DNA from: Bifidobacterium tsurumiense
GTDB taxonomy: Bacteria; Actinomycetota; Actinomycetes; Actinomycetales; Bifidobacteriaceae
Length of the DNA: 44,435 nt
Direction of reading: 5' to 3'
Assembly: GCF_000741765.1 (NCBI RefSeq)
Contig: NZ_JGZU01000001.1
Coordinates: 8,305 to 52,739, forward strand
Shown: positions 8,644 through 17,485 of the stretch, piece by piece
Position numbering within the stretch: position 1 is the first letter of the stretch
Layout: each line of letters begins with the position of its first letter
Position numbers and translations under genes: made by a program
The notes under the pieces: model-generated
What the model saw: only the letters and a program-made list of their open reading frames with translations
What the model was told of the DNA's origin: nothing
Database searches by the model: none

Positions 8644-9288
8644 TCACATTATTGCGGAATTCAATGGAGGTATTCCCCATGTAGCCGTTATGCAGATCCC
8701 TTTTCTCTGAGCAACAGCTCCAACTATTTTTACTGCCAGGTCAGCGAACCAAGCTGCACCAATGATGGTGATACCGCCGGCGACCACGCCCGATATTGGC
8801 CCAAACGCTGATGCCATAGCTGTTAATGTTGCAGCCAATGCAGCGGGGCTTACCGAAGATGCCGCTGTCAGCGCCGCCGCAAACCCTACAGTGAGATCCA
8901 TATATGTGAGATATACGCCTCCGCATTTCTTGGCCCGAGCGCCTCTGCCATGTACATTGCTGTGCGGCGAAACCCCATTGGCAACATTCAAGACGTCGTT
9001 GGTCAAGAAAGCGTAGTCCGCATCAGAGAAATCGTACCCCTCTTTTAGTTGCTGTTCCGATAAGGACAATTTCAATGTTTCCCCATCAAAATAAAAGAAA
9101 CTCCCTATTCCAGCAATCTTGTCTGTTCTATTCCTAAGCTCCGTACTTATTTCAACACTAGCCACACAGCCGGCAGAACCCCCTGGAAATTCCGCAGCTG
9201 ATGCTGCACCTAACGGCATTATCGACAATGTCAAGAGCACAGAAACGATCAGTGAAAACAGTGACATTACCCCTTTTTTTTCTTTCAT
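8644..9288 (-). CDS. Secreted protein with hydrophobic Gly/Ala-rich C-terminal region, unrecognised (possible peptide toxin precursor)
   Basis: 214 aa from ATG 9288, which follows a strong AAGGAGG site. A Sec-type signal peptide is clear: KEKK, a hydrophobic core, then a likely cut after GAASA (residue ~31). Residues 32-120 are mostly polar, ending in a basic stretch (VHGRGARAKK, 112-121). Residues 122-190 are very hydrophobic and rich in Ala, Gly and Ser (KCGGVYLTYMDL, then several helices). The tail is QRKGICITATWGIPPLNSAIM-like at 194-214. Cysteines lie at 41, 122 and 199. The plan of signal peptide, polar propart and hydrophobic C-terminal peptide recalls SdpC-type killing factors and circular or pore-forming bacteriocins, but I see no convincing family match. 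The codons after the start contain an A8G4 tract. Confidence 0.8.
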   Translation of the reverse strand: MKEKKGVMSLFSLIVSVLLTLSIMPLGAASAAEFPGGSAGCVASVEISTELRNRTDKIAGIGSFFYFDGETLKLSLSEQQLKEGYDFSDADYAFLTNDVLNVANGVSPHSNVHGRGARAKKCGGVYLTYMDLTVGFAAALTAASSVSPAALAATLTAMASAFGPISGVVAGGITIIGAAWFADLAVKIVGAVAQRKGICITATWGIPPLNSAIM

Positions 9289-9606
9289 GATTCCTCCTTG
9301 AATCAATGGCTCTGCATCGTCGAAGAGCTACTTAATTTTATCTCTACGCCTTTGGTAACGACTAAGCGTTTCCATTTCATATATGACATATCCAGACACT
9401 GGCGCAGTCCTTCACAACGATTTTGCGCATGAAAATGTTCGAATGTCGAGAAAACCGCCGTACACCACGTGCGAGAATATCAGACTGCTCACGTCCAAAC
9501 ACCCGCCCAAACACCTCCTGAATGAAGAATTTGCAAGTATTATCAGTGACTTTTGGCGCATGTGCCCTTGCCGCGTAGGATAGGAGACGATTAGAAAGGG
9601 ATGACT
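9289..9606. other. Divergent intergenic region between the secreted-protein operon and fhaA
   Basis: It must hold promoters for both directions: the secreted/membrane pair leftwards and the fha-pkn operon rightwards. The stretch is AT-rich near 9340-9385. I cannot assign confident -35/-10 pairs, and I see no gene. Confidence 0.5.
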
Positions 9607-10308
9607 ATGAGCGTTCTCGAACGATTTGAGAAGAGCGTGGAAGGCGCCGTCAACGGCGTATTCGCCAAGTTCGGGTCCAAGGACCTGCAACCCGTTGACC
9701 TTGCTCGCGCTTTGGAGCGTGAGATTGACGCCGAAGCCATGCCCGTGGACCGCGACCGCACTGTGGCCCCGAACGAGTATCGTTTCAAGCTGAGCACTCC
9801 GGACTTCGATCGCATCGAGCAGTGGGGCAGCGAGACCTTGGCGAACGAGCTTGCCGACAACCTCACTCAGTACGCCAAGAGCCAGCGCTATGCTTTCGTG
9901 GGCCCGGTTGTGGTGATTTTCGAAGAGGATCTCGACCTCACGAAGGGCAATTTCAAGCTTTCCGCCGAGTCCGTTCAGGGCAATGCCGTACCGGTCACCA
10001 CGGATGATCAGGCTCAGGACAATCCCATGTTGGAGATCAACGGCAGCCAATACCTGCTTACCAAGGAGCAGACTGTTATCGGGCGCGGTTCCAGCTGCGA
10101 TATCGTTATCGACGATCCGGGCATTTCCCGCAAGCATTTGGAGATCGATATCACCGATAACGGGGTGATCGCCCGCGATTTGGGATCCACCAACGGAACC
10201 TATGTTGAGGGGCATCAAGTTCCAGCGGCTACACTATTGGATGGCAATACGATTACGATTGGCCGCACCCGTATCCTGTACTGGGCTTCATCGCAGGATC
10301 AGGAGTAG
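9607..10308 (+). CDS. fhaA: FhaA-type protein: DUF3662 plus FHA domain
   Basis: A phosphothreonine-binding adaptor of 233 aa. The N-terminal ~120 residues match the DUF3662 type (SVLERFEKSVEGAVNGVFAK). A C-terminal FHA domain shows IGRGSSCDIVI, ISRKHLEI and DLGSTNGTYV. In actinobacteria FhaA is bound by PknB-phosphorylated partners and helps control peptidoglycan synthesis. I prefer ATG 9607 over ATG 9601, because the AAAGGG site abuts the earlier codon. It is the first gene of the fha-pp2C-ftsW-pbpA-pknA-pknB operon. It is shorter than mycobacterial FhaA, having little linker between the domains. Confidence 0.92.
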   Translation: MSVLERFEKSVEGAVNGVFAKFGSKDLQPVDLARALEREIDAEAMPVDRDRTVAPNEYRFKLSTPDFDRIEQWGSETLANELADNLTQYAKSQRYAFVGPVVVIFEEDLDLTKGNFKLSAESVQGNAVPVTTDDQAQDNPMLEINGSQYLLTKEQTVIGRGSSCDIVIDDPGISRKHLEIDITDNGVIARDLGSTNGTYVEGHQVPAATLLDGNTITIGRTRILYWASSQDQE

Positions 10309-10335
10309 CCCCGCGCAGGAACTGACAACTAGGTT

Positions 10336-10875
10336 ATGATCACAGAACTGACATTTGCGATCCTCAAGTATGGATTCCTCATCCTGCTTTGGGCGTTCGT
10401 ATGGCTGGCGGTCCGGTCCTTACACAGAGATATCGAAACCCTCAGCCCACGCAAGTCACGCGCACATCGCCGATCCGAGCGACGTGCGCGCAAAGCTGTA
10501 GCCACACCACCCGTAGCCGCACCGGCGCGTACTGCAGGTGGCCCTTCGACCAGCGAAATGCCGTCCACTCCTCGCAGTGACCAGCCAACTTTGCTGATAG
10601 TTATTGACGGCCCCTTGGCCGGCTCTTCTGTGCCATTGGGCAACGCCCCGATTACTTTGGGCCGTTCGGCGGCCAATACAGTCGTGCTCGATGACGAGTT
10701 CGTATCATCCCACCATGCCCGCGTGTATCGCGATCCATCGTCACAATCCTGGGTCATCGAAGATCTGGGATCCACCAACGGCACCGTGGTCAACCAGCGT
10801 CGTATCGACTCTCCGGTCGCCCTTCCTGCGCGCGTACCGGTTCGTATCGGCGCCACCACATTCGAACTGAGGTGA
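10336..10875 (+). CDS. fhaB: FhaB-type protein: membrane-anchored FHA domain
   Basis: 179 aa. One N-terminal membrane span (residues ~5-25, AILKYGFLILLWAFVWLAV), a basic and proline-rich linker, then an FHA domain (LGRSAANTVVLDD, VSSHHARVY, DLGSTNGTVV). This is the FhaB/FipA layout, a phospho-reader tied to the membrane next to the division and elongation machinery. The stop codon overlaps the start of the phosphatase gene by one base. Confidence 0.93.
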   Translation: MITELTFAILKYGFLILLWAFVWLAVRSLHRDIETLSPRKSRAHRRSERRARKAVATPPVAAPARTAGGPSTSEMPSTPRSDQPTLLIVIDGPLAGSSVPLGNAPITLGRSAANTVVLDDEFVSSHHARVYRDPSSQSWVIEDLGSTNGTVVNQRRIDSPVALPARVPVRIGATTFELR

Positions 10876-12482
10876 TGTGCCCGATGCCGAATGACGCTCC
10901 AGCGAAAACGCTGTTCCTCTACTCCACAACCGTTTCAGATGTGGGAACCGTGCGTAGCAATAATCAGGATTCCTCGTTTGCCGGGGAACGCCTGATTTCC
11001 GTATGCGATGGTATGGGAGGGCACGCTGGAGGAGACACGGCTTCCACGATAGCCATTCGTTCACTGGCTCATATCGAGCAGGATAATCTGCGCGAAGATG
11101 TCGCAAGTGTGGCCAATATGATGGACGTTTCCGTTATGGCCGCCCATGACGCCATCGTTGGCAAGGCCAAGCGCGAGCGCCGCCTTTCCGGCATGGGGAC
11201 CACCGTTACCGCCGTGGCTTTGGTTGCGGGATATTGGATTCTTGCCCATATCGGCGATTCCAGGGCGTATTTGTTGCGCGATGGCAAATTGATGCAGATG
11301 ACTTCTGATCACAGCTATGTGCAGCATCTCATCGATACGGGTCATATCACCGAGGCCGAAGCGCGCAACCACCCGCAGCGCAATGTGGTAATGCGTGTGC
11401 TTGGTGATTTTGACATTGACCCCCATCCCGATATCGCCATACGAAAAGCTCATCCCGCGGACCGTTGGCTGCTGTGTTCCGATGGTCTGTGTGGCGTTTT
11501 GGAGAATTCCACCATTGAAGAGGTGATGTCCACCGTCTCCGATCAGGAGGAATGTGCTCAACGCTTGGTATCCATGGCTTTGAAGGCAGGCAGCACCGAT
11601 AATGTCACGGCGGTAATAGCCGATGCAACGCTGGCTTTGGACGCGGACGCCTTCGACCTGCCACATCAGACGCCTCTTGTCGGCGGCGCTGCCGGCGCAA
11701 GCCTTGAGCCCATCGCCGATATCGTCAACAAGCCGATTGCCTCTGCACCCGCATTGCGTTACGGCAAGCAATCCCCTGCCCAGAGGGCCGCAGCGCTTAC
11801 TCAGGACAATGAAAATGAAACCGTATCACCGCGTGTTGCACAGCCTTCGCATATGCGCGAAGACTCCGAAGAACTCTCTAATCCAGATACTGGCGAAATT
11901 CCAGTAGTACAAAAGCAGGATGGGCGCTATTCCGCGGATCCCAATGATCCAGAGGTTGCAGATGCGATTCATCATGAGAAGGCAGAACGACGCAAGGCAT
12001 CTCGTAAGCGCCGTCATTGGACTCGGTTGAGCACGATTGCCGCCACGATACTCGTTCTCATGGCTCTTTCCGCTGCAGCATTTGGCGCATACAACTGGAG
12101 TCAAAGCAAATATTATCTTGGTCAGAGTGATGGCGTGGTGACGATCTACCAAGGAGTTCCAACCGATATCTTCGGATGGAAATTGTCGCATGAGGTCGAA
12201 CGAACCACCATTTCCACCGCCAGCTTGCCGCAGGATTGGATTGACCAGCTGAACAGCGGCATCAGCGCAGACAGCCTCGACGAAGCCCGTAGCCATGCCA
12301 GACTCATCAGCAGAGAGGCCCAAAAGCTAGAGAGCTCTCAGTCTGGATCTTCTTCAGGTTCCTCCTCTTCAGCCTCACCATCGGCAAGCTCGTCAGCTAC
12401 CTCTGGAGCCTCCGCTTCAGCGTCTTCTTCGGCGTCGCAGTCGGCCTCCGCTTCTGCTAGCGAAAGCGGGTCCCAGTCATGA
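10875..12482 (+). CDS. PP2C-family Ser/Thr phosphatase with C-terminal membrane span (PstP/Stp-like)
   Basis: It reverses Ser/Thr phosphorylation by the kinases of this operon. 535 aa. The N-terminal ~240 residues are a PP2C domain with metal-binding motifs SVCDGMGGHAGGD, IGDSRAYLLRDG, TSDHS, CSDGLCG and GSTDNVTAV. A polar linker, one membrane span near residues 395-415 and an extracytoplasmic part follow; the last ~50 residues are almost only Ser and Ala. I chose ATG 10875, overlapping the fhaB stop; ATG 10884 is also possible. The end overlaps the next start (ATGA), implying translational coupling. Confidence 0.94.
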   Translation: MCPMPNDAPAKTLFLYSTTVSDVGTVRSNNQDSSFAGERLISVCDGMGGHAGGDTASTIAIRSLAHIEQDNLREDVASVANMMDVSVMAAHDAIVGKAKRERRLSGMGTTVTAVALVAGYWILAHIGDSRAYLLRDGKLMQMTSDHSYVQHLIDTGHITEAEARNHPQRNVVMRVLGDFDIDPHPDIAIRKAHPADRWLLCSDGLCGVLENSTIEEVMSTVSDQEECAQRLVSMALKAGSTDNVTAVIADATLALDADAFDLPHQTPLVGGAAGASLEPIADIVNKPIASAPALRYGKQSPAQRAAALTQDNENETVSPRVAQPSHMREDSEELSNPDTGEIPVVQKQDGRYSADPNDPEVADAIHHEKAERRKASRKRRHWTRLSTIAATILVLMALSAAAFGAYNWSQSKYYLGQSDGVVTIYQGVPTDIFGWKLSHEVERTTISTASLPQDWIDQLNSGISADSLDEARSHARLISREAQKLESSQSGSSSGSSSSASPSASSSATSGASASASSSASQSASASASESGSQS

Positions 12483-13885
12483 CTGCATCACGATTACGTC
12501 AGATATCGCTTCTGCTCTTCTCGATGGCGATCAGTTTCGCCGCCTTCTTCCAGATGTTTGAACGCACCGCTGGGTCTTTCCCGGGTTCCTTCGCCATATT
12601 GTTGGGCGTTGTTGCGGTTATGTTCTTGGCTCTGTGGGCGTTATTGCTGAGATTCCAACCTTATGCGAATCAGTCCATTTTACCGTGCGTACTATTGCTT
12701 ACAGCCATCGGCACGACGATGATTACCCGCATAGACCAAGAGACAGGCACGGCTGTCGGCCAACGCCAGTTGATCTGGACCTGCATTGCGCTTGTCGTCG
12801 TCGGTGTGCTGGTTATCGCCTTGCGAGATTATCGCGTGCTACGCCGATTCTCATACATCAGTATGGTGGTCGGTCTGGCATTGCTGCTCTCCCCTATGAT
12901 TCCCGGACTCGGTCGTGAAATCGGCGGCGCACGCATCTGGATCGGCATCGGCAGTTACAGTATCCAGCCAGGCGAATTTGCCAAGATCTTCCTGGCTTTC
13001 TTCTTCGCATCCTATCTTTTCGACCATCGTGACCAGCTCGCGATTGGTGGCAAAAAACTGCTGGGCATGCAAATGCCCCGTGTCAAGGATCTTGGACCCA
13101 TAATCGTCGTATGGTTCGCTTCTATGGGCGTGCTGGTCATCCAGCACGATTTGGGCACCTCACTGATGTTCTTCGCCATGTTCGTATCCATGCTGTATGT
13201 GGCCACAGGACGCAAGGGCTGGGTTGCCATAGGGTTTGTCGCCTTCGCAATCGGCTGCGTGGTCGCCGCCAAGGTTTTCGCCCATGTCGGCTACCGCGTC
13301 GACGCATGGCTCCACCCCTTCGATTCTGAGATTTACAACCGTTATCCAGGGGGTTCCGCACAGATCGTAACAGGCCTGTTCGGCTTGGCTTCCGGAGGCA
13401 TGGCAGGAACCGGCTTGGGCCAAGGCCATCCGAATCTCACACCGCTGGCTAATTCCGACTTCATTTACTCCTCTGTGGGCGAGGAACTTGGTCTGGTCGG
13501 CTTGCTGGCCATTTTGATGCTGTATGTCATCATCATTTCCTCCGGTCTTATTACCGCCATGAAAATCAAGGACGGATTCGGCAAGCTGCTGGCTTCCGGA
13601 TTGGTGTTCACCATGGCATTCCAGGTCTTCACTGTCGTTGGCGGCATCACTTTGGTCATCCCGCTTACCGGCTTGACCTTGCCATATATGGCTGCCGGCG
13701 GTTCATCGCTTATCGCTAACTACATTCTTGCCGGTCTGCTGATCGTGATCTCCAATGCGGCGAACCAGCCCGAGCCCGAAGTTTCATCCGATACTTTCCA
13801 ATATGAAGCCTTGGCGGTGTTACGCGACCATGAACTCAAGGAGCGTGCAAAAACGCCTCGTACCGTGTCCGGAGGTGCTCAATGA
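12479..13885 (+). CDS. FtsW/RodA/SpoVE-family SEDS protein
   Basis: A peptidoglycan glycosyltransferase of the SEDS family, 468 aa with about ten to twelve membrane spans. Recognisable blocks are IGIGSYSIQPGEFAK, QHDLGTSLMFFAMF, the GTGLGQGHPNLTPLANSDFI region and SVGEELGLVG. It is paired with the transpeptidase gene immediately downstream (4-bp ATGA overlap), which fits RodA with PBP2 or an FtsW-like partner. In actinobacterial clusters of this layout it is usually called RodA. Both ends overlap neighbouring genes, so the operon is tightly coupled. Confidence 0.94.
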   Translation: MTASRLRQISLLLFSMAISFAAFFQMFERTAGSFPGSFAILLGVVAVMFLALWALLLRFQPYANQSILPCVLLLTAIGTTMITRIDQETGTAVGQRQLIWTCIALVVVGVLVIALRDYRVLRRFSYISMVVGLALLLSPMIPGLGREIGGARIWIGIGSYSIQPGEFAKIFLAFFFASYLFDHRDQLAIGGKKLLGMQMPRVKDLGPIIVVWFASMGVLVIQHDLGTSLMFFAMFVSMLYVATGRKGWVAIGFVAFAIGCVVAAKVFAHVGYRVDAWLHPFDSEIYNRYPGGSAQIVTGLFGLASGGMAGTGLGQGHPNLTPLANSDFIYSSVGEELGLVGLLAILMLYVIIISSGLITAMKIKDGFGKLLASGLVFTMAFQVFTVVGGITLVIPLTGLTLPYMAAGGSSLIANYILAGLLIVISNAANQPEPEVSSDTFQYEALAVLRDHELKERAKTPRTVSGGAQ

Positions 13886-15348
13886 ATAAGAACCTCCGTC
13901 AATTGTTTACTGCCGTTATCGTATTGTTCGCAGTGCTGGGCCTTTCTTCCACGGTAATCACTGCAATCCAGGCGAATACCCTGAATAACGATCCTCGCAA
14001 TGTGCGAGCGCTCTACCATGAGTTTGGCGCACCTCGCGGCTCGATTCTTGCGTCGGATGGCACGGTATTGGCCAAATCCGATCCTGTGAATGACGCCTTT
14101 GAATATCAGCGTTCGTATAGCAGCGGTGACGTGTACGCGCCGGTGACCGGCTATTTCTCCATAAGCCAGCGCGCTGATCGTGGCATTGAGGCATCTCGCA
14201 ATGAGCTTCTCAGCGGTCAATCGGATGCGCTGTTCTGGCAACGCTTCAAGTCCCTGCTCTCGGGCACTGAGAACAAGGGCGCTTCGATAGAGACATCAAT
14301 CGACACCAAGCTGCAGACCTTGGCATATCAGTTGTTGCAAGACAAAGATGGCGCGTTGGTGGCGATTGAACCTTCAAGCGGACGCATTCTGGCTATGGTG
14401 AGCACGCCAAGCTATGATCCCAACCAGTTGGCATCTCATGACGGCACCGCCGTAAACCAGGCGTATTCCACGCTCACCGCAGACGCCAATAATCCCATGC
14501 TGAACCGGTCTACCTCACAGCTCTATCCTCCAGGATCCACATTTAAAACCGTGGTTGCCGCAGCAGCCTTGGAAACCGGCAATTATCAAGTCGATACCCA
14601 AATCCCAGCCGGCGCAGGGTACACCTTGCCCGGCACCAATACTGTGCTCACCAATGTGGAGTCGGCAGCCAATGGTTCCAATGGTACGATTTCCTTTGAA
14701 GACGCATTGGCGTATTCATCGAATACCGCCTTTGCACAGCTTGGCGTTTCATTGGGCGATGACGCAGTATCCGAACAGGCCAAAAAGCTGGGCTATGGAA
14801 GCTCGATAACCTTGGACGGGTCCGATTCGACAGGTCTTCCTATGAAGGCCATAGCATCCTCGTTCCCGACAGGCGTCAGCGATGACAAGCTGGCCCTTGC
14901 ATCCATCGGACAGGGCGATACGCAGTCGACGCCTCTGCAAACCGCAATGATCGCTGCCGCCATTGCCAATAAGGGCAAGCTTATGCAGCCGACCTTGGTC
15001 GATCGGGTGCGTTCCAGCGATCTGTCAGTGCTCTCTTCCACAACGCCTTCGGTGATGTCTCAAGCATTCAGTGAGGATACCGCCAACAAGCTCACGCAGA
15101 TGATGGAAGCCGTGGTCACCAAGGAAAACACGAATCTGGCCATTGACGGCGTCTCCGTCGCCGCAAAGACCGGTACTGCGCAAATCGGCGCCAATAACGA
15201 GTCCATTGACGGCTGGGTCATGGGATTCGCTCCGGCGAATGATCCGAAAATCGCCATCGCAGTGGTTGTGCACAATACTGATACGGCAGGCTCATACGCC
15301 GCAGGCCCGATCATGAAGCAAGTGATGGAGGAGGCGCTGAAGCAATGA
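13882..15348 (+). CDS. pbpA: Penicillin-binding protein, transpeptidase (PbpA type)
   Basis: It cross-links peptidoglycan outside the membrane. 488 aa: an N-terminal anchor (residues ~8-30), a short dimerisation region (GAPRGSILASDG) and a transpeptidase domain. Active-site motifs are S219-TFK, SSN at 279-281 and KTGTAQ near residue 430. There is no glycosyltransferase domain, so it is a class B PBP working with the SEDS protein upstream. ATGA overlaps join it to both neighbours. Confidence 0.95.
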   Translation: MNKNLRQLFTAVIVLFAVLGLSSTVITAIQANTLNNDPRNVRALYHEFGAPRGSILASDGTVLAKSDPVNDAFEYQRSYSSGDVYAPVTGYFSISQRADRGIEASRNELLSGQSDALFWQRFKSLLSGTENKGASIETSIDTKLQTLAYQLLQDKDGALVAIEPSSGRILAMVSTPSYDPNQLASHDGTAVNQAYSTLTADANNPMLNRSTSQLYPPGSTFKTVVAAAALETGNYQVDTQIPAGAGYTLPGTNTVLTNVESAANGSNGTISFEDALAYSSNTAFAQLGVSLGDDAVSEQAKKLGYGSSITLDGSDSTGLPMKAIASSFPTGVSDDKLALASIGQGDTQSTPLQTAMIAAAIANKGKLMQPTLVDRVRSSDLSVLSSTTPSVMSQAFSEDTANKLTQMMEAVVTKENTNLAIDGVSVAAKTGTAQIGANNESIDGWVMGFAPANDPKIAIAVVVHNTDTAGSYAAGPIMKQVMEEALKQ

Positions 15349-16373
15349 AACTGATTGAAGGACAGCTCATACATCGCCGCTACCGTCTGGACTCCAGGCT
15401 TGCACAAGGTGGCATGGGCGAGGTTTGGAAGGGCTATGATATCCAACTCGGCCGCCCTGTGGCCATCAAGGCCCTGCGCGGTGATACCAATAATGTCGAG
15501 GCCAAGCTGCGTCGCTTACGGGCTGAGGCACATAATTCCGCCAATCTTGCGCATCCCAATATCGCTGCGCTTTTTGAATACTATGAGCATGACGGCATTG
15601 GCTTCCTCATCATGGAGTATGTGCCGAGCCGCTCTTTGGCGGATCTCTTCCATGAGCGTGGTGCAATGCCTCCTACCGAGCTGTTGCCTATTTTGATTCA
15701 AACCGCTCGCGGTCTGTTTATTGCGCATTCGCATGGCGTGGTGCATCGCGACGTAAAGCCTGCGAACATCATGGTTTCGGACGAGGGTGAAGTGAAAATC
15801 ACTGATTTTGGCGTCTCCTACTCCACCGATCAGGAACAGATCACCCAGGATGGCATGGTGGTTGGTACCGCTCAATATATTTCGCCTGAGCAGGCTCAGG
15901 GCAAGCAGGCCACGCCGCAATCCGACATCTACTCTCTTGGTGTTGTGGCTTATGAGGGATTATGCGGGCACAGGCCATTCACCGGCACAACGCCGGTAGA
16001 TATTGCGGCAGCCCACGTCAATGATCCCGTGCCGCCCTTGCCGGATTCCGTTGACTTGCAGCTCAACCAGTTCGTCATGTCGATGCTTGCCAAGGATCCT
16101 TTGGACCGCCCGCAGGACGCTTTGACCGTTTCGCGTACGCTTTCGCGCATCGAACGCAGAATCCTTGACCAGCAAACTTTCTCAGATGATTCGACAACCG
16201 TCGTTTCAGGAGGCCGCATTCCGCGGCGTGTAGCCAGTTCTCCCCATGCTGCACCGCCCCTGCTACGGGCATCCAAGCATGATGATCAACCGGCACAAAT
16301 CTTCATAAGCGCCACACCGGAGACCCGGGTGGCCAGTTCGACCACTCAGGCACAGTGGAGGGAGCAGCAATGA
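15345..16373 (+). CDS. pknA: Ser/Thr protein kinase, PknA-like
   Basis: A eukaryotic-like kinase of 342 aa. Gly loop LAQGGMGEVW, ATP-anchoring Lys42 in VAIKAL, catalytic Asp136 in VVHRDVKPANIM, DFG at 154-156, and VGTAQYISPEQ in the activation segment. The kinase domain ends near residue 275. The remaining ~65 residues are polar and I see no membrane span, unlike mycobacterial PknA. It overlaps pbpA and pknB, so it is co-translated with its likely substrates and its sister kinase. Confidence 0.93.
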   Translation: MKLIEGQLIHRRYRLDSRLAQGGMGEVWKGYDIQLGRPVAIKALRGDTNNVEAKLRRLRAEAHNSANLAHPNIAALFEYYEHDGIGFLIMEYVPSRSLADLFHERGAMPPTELLPILIQTARGLFIAHSHGVVHRDVKPANIMVSDEGEVKITDFGVSYSTDQEQITQDGMVVGTAQYISPEQAQGKQATPQSDIYSLGVVAYEGLCGHRPFTGTTPVDIAAAHVNDPVPPLPDSVDLQLNQFVMSMLAKDPLDRPQDALTVSRTLSRIERRILDQQTFSDDSTTVVSGGRIPRRVASSPHAAPPLLRASKHDDQPAQIFISATPETRVASSTTQAQWREQQ

Positions 16374-17485
16374 ACAGCAATATGCCAACTTCGTTGGCGA
16401 ACGGCCAATATCAGCTCGGTCAGCTCGTCGGACGCGGCGGCATGGCCGAGGTGCGAGTCGCTTTGGATACGCGGTTGGGGCGTACCGTAGCGGTGAAAAT
16501 CATGCGCTCCGATTTGGCCAACGATGAGATCTTCCTCTCCCGGTTCCGCCGCGAGGCTCATTCCGTCGCCCAAATGAACAATCCGAATATCGTGAATATC
16601 TTCGACTCGGGCGAAGAGGCGATTACTACGGATGATGGTCGCACAGAACACTTGCCATATCTCGTTATGGAGTATGTCAAGGGCCAGACGCTGCGCGATA
16701 TCATCAAGGCCACCGGCCCGCTCAGCCAGCGGGATGCCTCGCAAGTGATGCTCGGCGTGCTCAATGCCTTGGAATACTCGCATCGTATGGGAATTATCCA
16801 CCGCGATATCAAGCCCGGAAATATCATGATTTCCGAGCAAGGCGTGGTCAAGGTCATGGACTTCGGCATCGCTCGTGCCTTGGACGATTCCGCTGCCACC
16901 ATGACGCAATCCCAGGGCGTTGTGGGCACTGCCCAGTATCTCTCCCCTGAGCAGGCTCGCGGTGAAACCGTGGATATGCGTTCGGATTTGTATTCCGCCG
17001 GATGCGTGCTGTATGAAATGCTTACCGGAAAGCCTCCGTTCACCGGTGATTCCGCAGTGGCAATCGCCTACCAGCATGTTTCTGAGGTAGCCACTCCACC
17101 TAGCGCGGTAGTGCCAGGATTGCCGAAGATGTGGGACCAGATCTGCGCAAAGGCAATGGCCAAGGATCGTCAGAACCGGTATGCCACGGCCGCTGAGTTC
17201 AAAAACGATATTCTCGCGTTCATGAACGGTGGAGTGCCGGTTGCCGCCGCTTTCAACCCACTCACCGATCTTTCCAATATGCGTGCTCGCAAGCAGGCTG
17301 AGCAAACGGCCACCACCGCGGCACTGAATCCTGCCGAGACTGCGGCAACCCAGGCTTTCAACCCGGTTACGGGGCAATTTGAAGCCGTGCAGCCTCAGGC
17401 TTCCACAGGATTGCGCACACGGCCGAACAACGTGCCGCCGCGGAGAAGAAACGGCGCAAGAAGAGGATCATCGTCGCATCAATAG
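16370..17485 (+). CDS. pknB: PknB-type Ser/Thr kinase, N-terminal catalytic part (gene frameshifted)
   Basis: A kinase domain with LVGRGGMAEVRVAL, Lys43 in VAVKIM, Asp146 in IIHRDIKPGNIM, DFG at 164-166 and GTAQYLSPEQARGE. A juxtamembrane linker rich in Ala and Thr follows. The frame then leaves the expected sequence near 17421: it reads RTRPNNVPPRRRNGARRGSS and stops at 17485, before any membrane span. In the -1 frame the protein continues as AEQRAAAEKKRRKK, a membrane span and PASTA repeats (next entry). A single G lost from a CGGGCC run at 17421-17423 would explain it. As given, the product is a soluble 371-aa kinase. I chose ATG 16370, overlapping the pknA stop, with GGAGGGAG upstream. 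Confidence 0.92.
   Translation: MNSNMPTSLANGQYQLGQLVGRGGMAEVRVALDTRLGRTVAVKIMRSDLANDEIFLSRFRREAHSVAQMNNPNIVNIFDSGEEAITTDDGRTEHLPYLVMEYVKGQTLRDIIKATGPLSQRDASQVMLGVLNALEYSHRMGIIHRDIKPGNIMISEQGVVKVMDFGIARALDDSAATMTQSQGVVGTAQYLSPEQARGETVDMRSDLYSAGCVLYEMLTGKPPFTGDSAVAIAYQHVSEVATPPSAVVPGLPKMWDQICAKAMAKDRQNRYATAAEFKNDILAFMNGGVPVAAAFNPLTDLSNMRARKQAEQTATTAALNPAETAATQAFNPVTGQFEAVQPQASTGLRTRPNNVPPRRRNGARRGSSSHQ

Noticed and set aside
9412..10218. 268-codon minus-strand ORF across fhaA
   Set aside because: Antisense to the DUF3662/FHA protein, which has clear motifs.
17383..17485. Programmed ribosomal frameshift in pknB
   Set aside because: No X-XXY-YYZ slippery heptamer in the overlap and no clear downstream pseudoknot; a one-base deletion or sequencing error explains it more simply.
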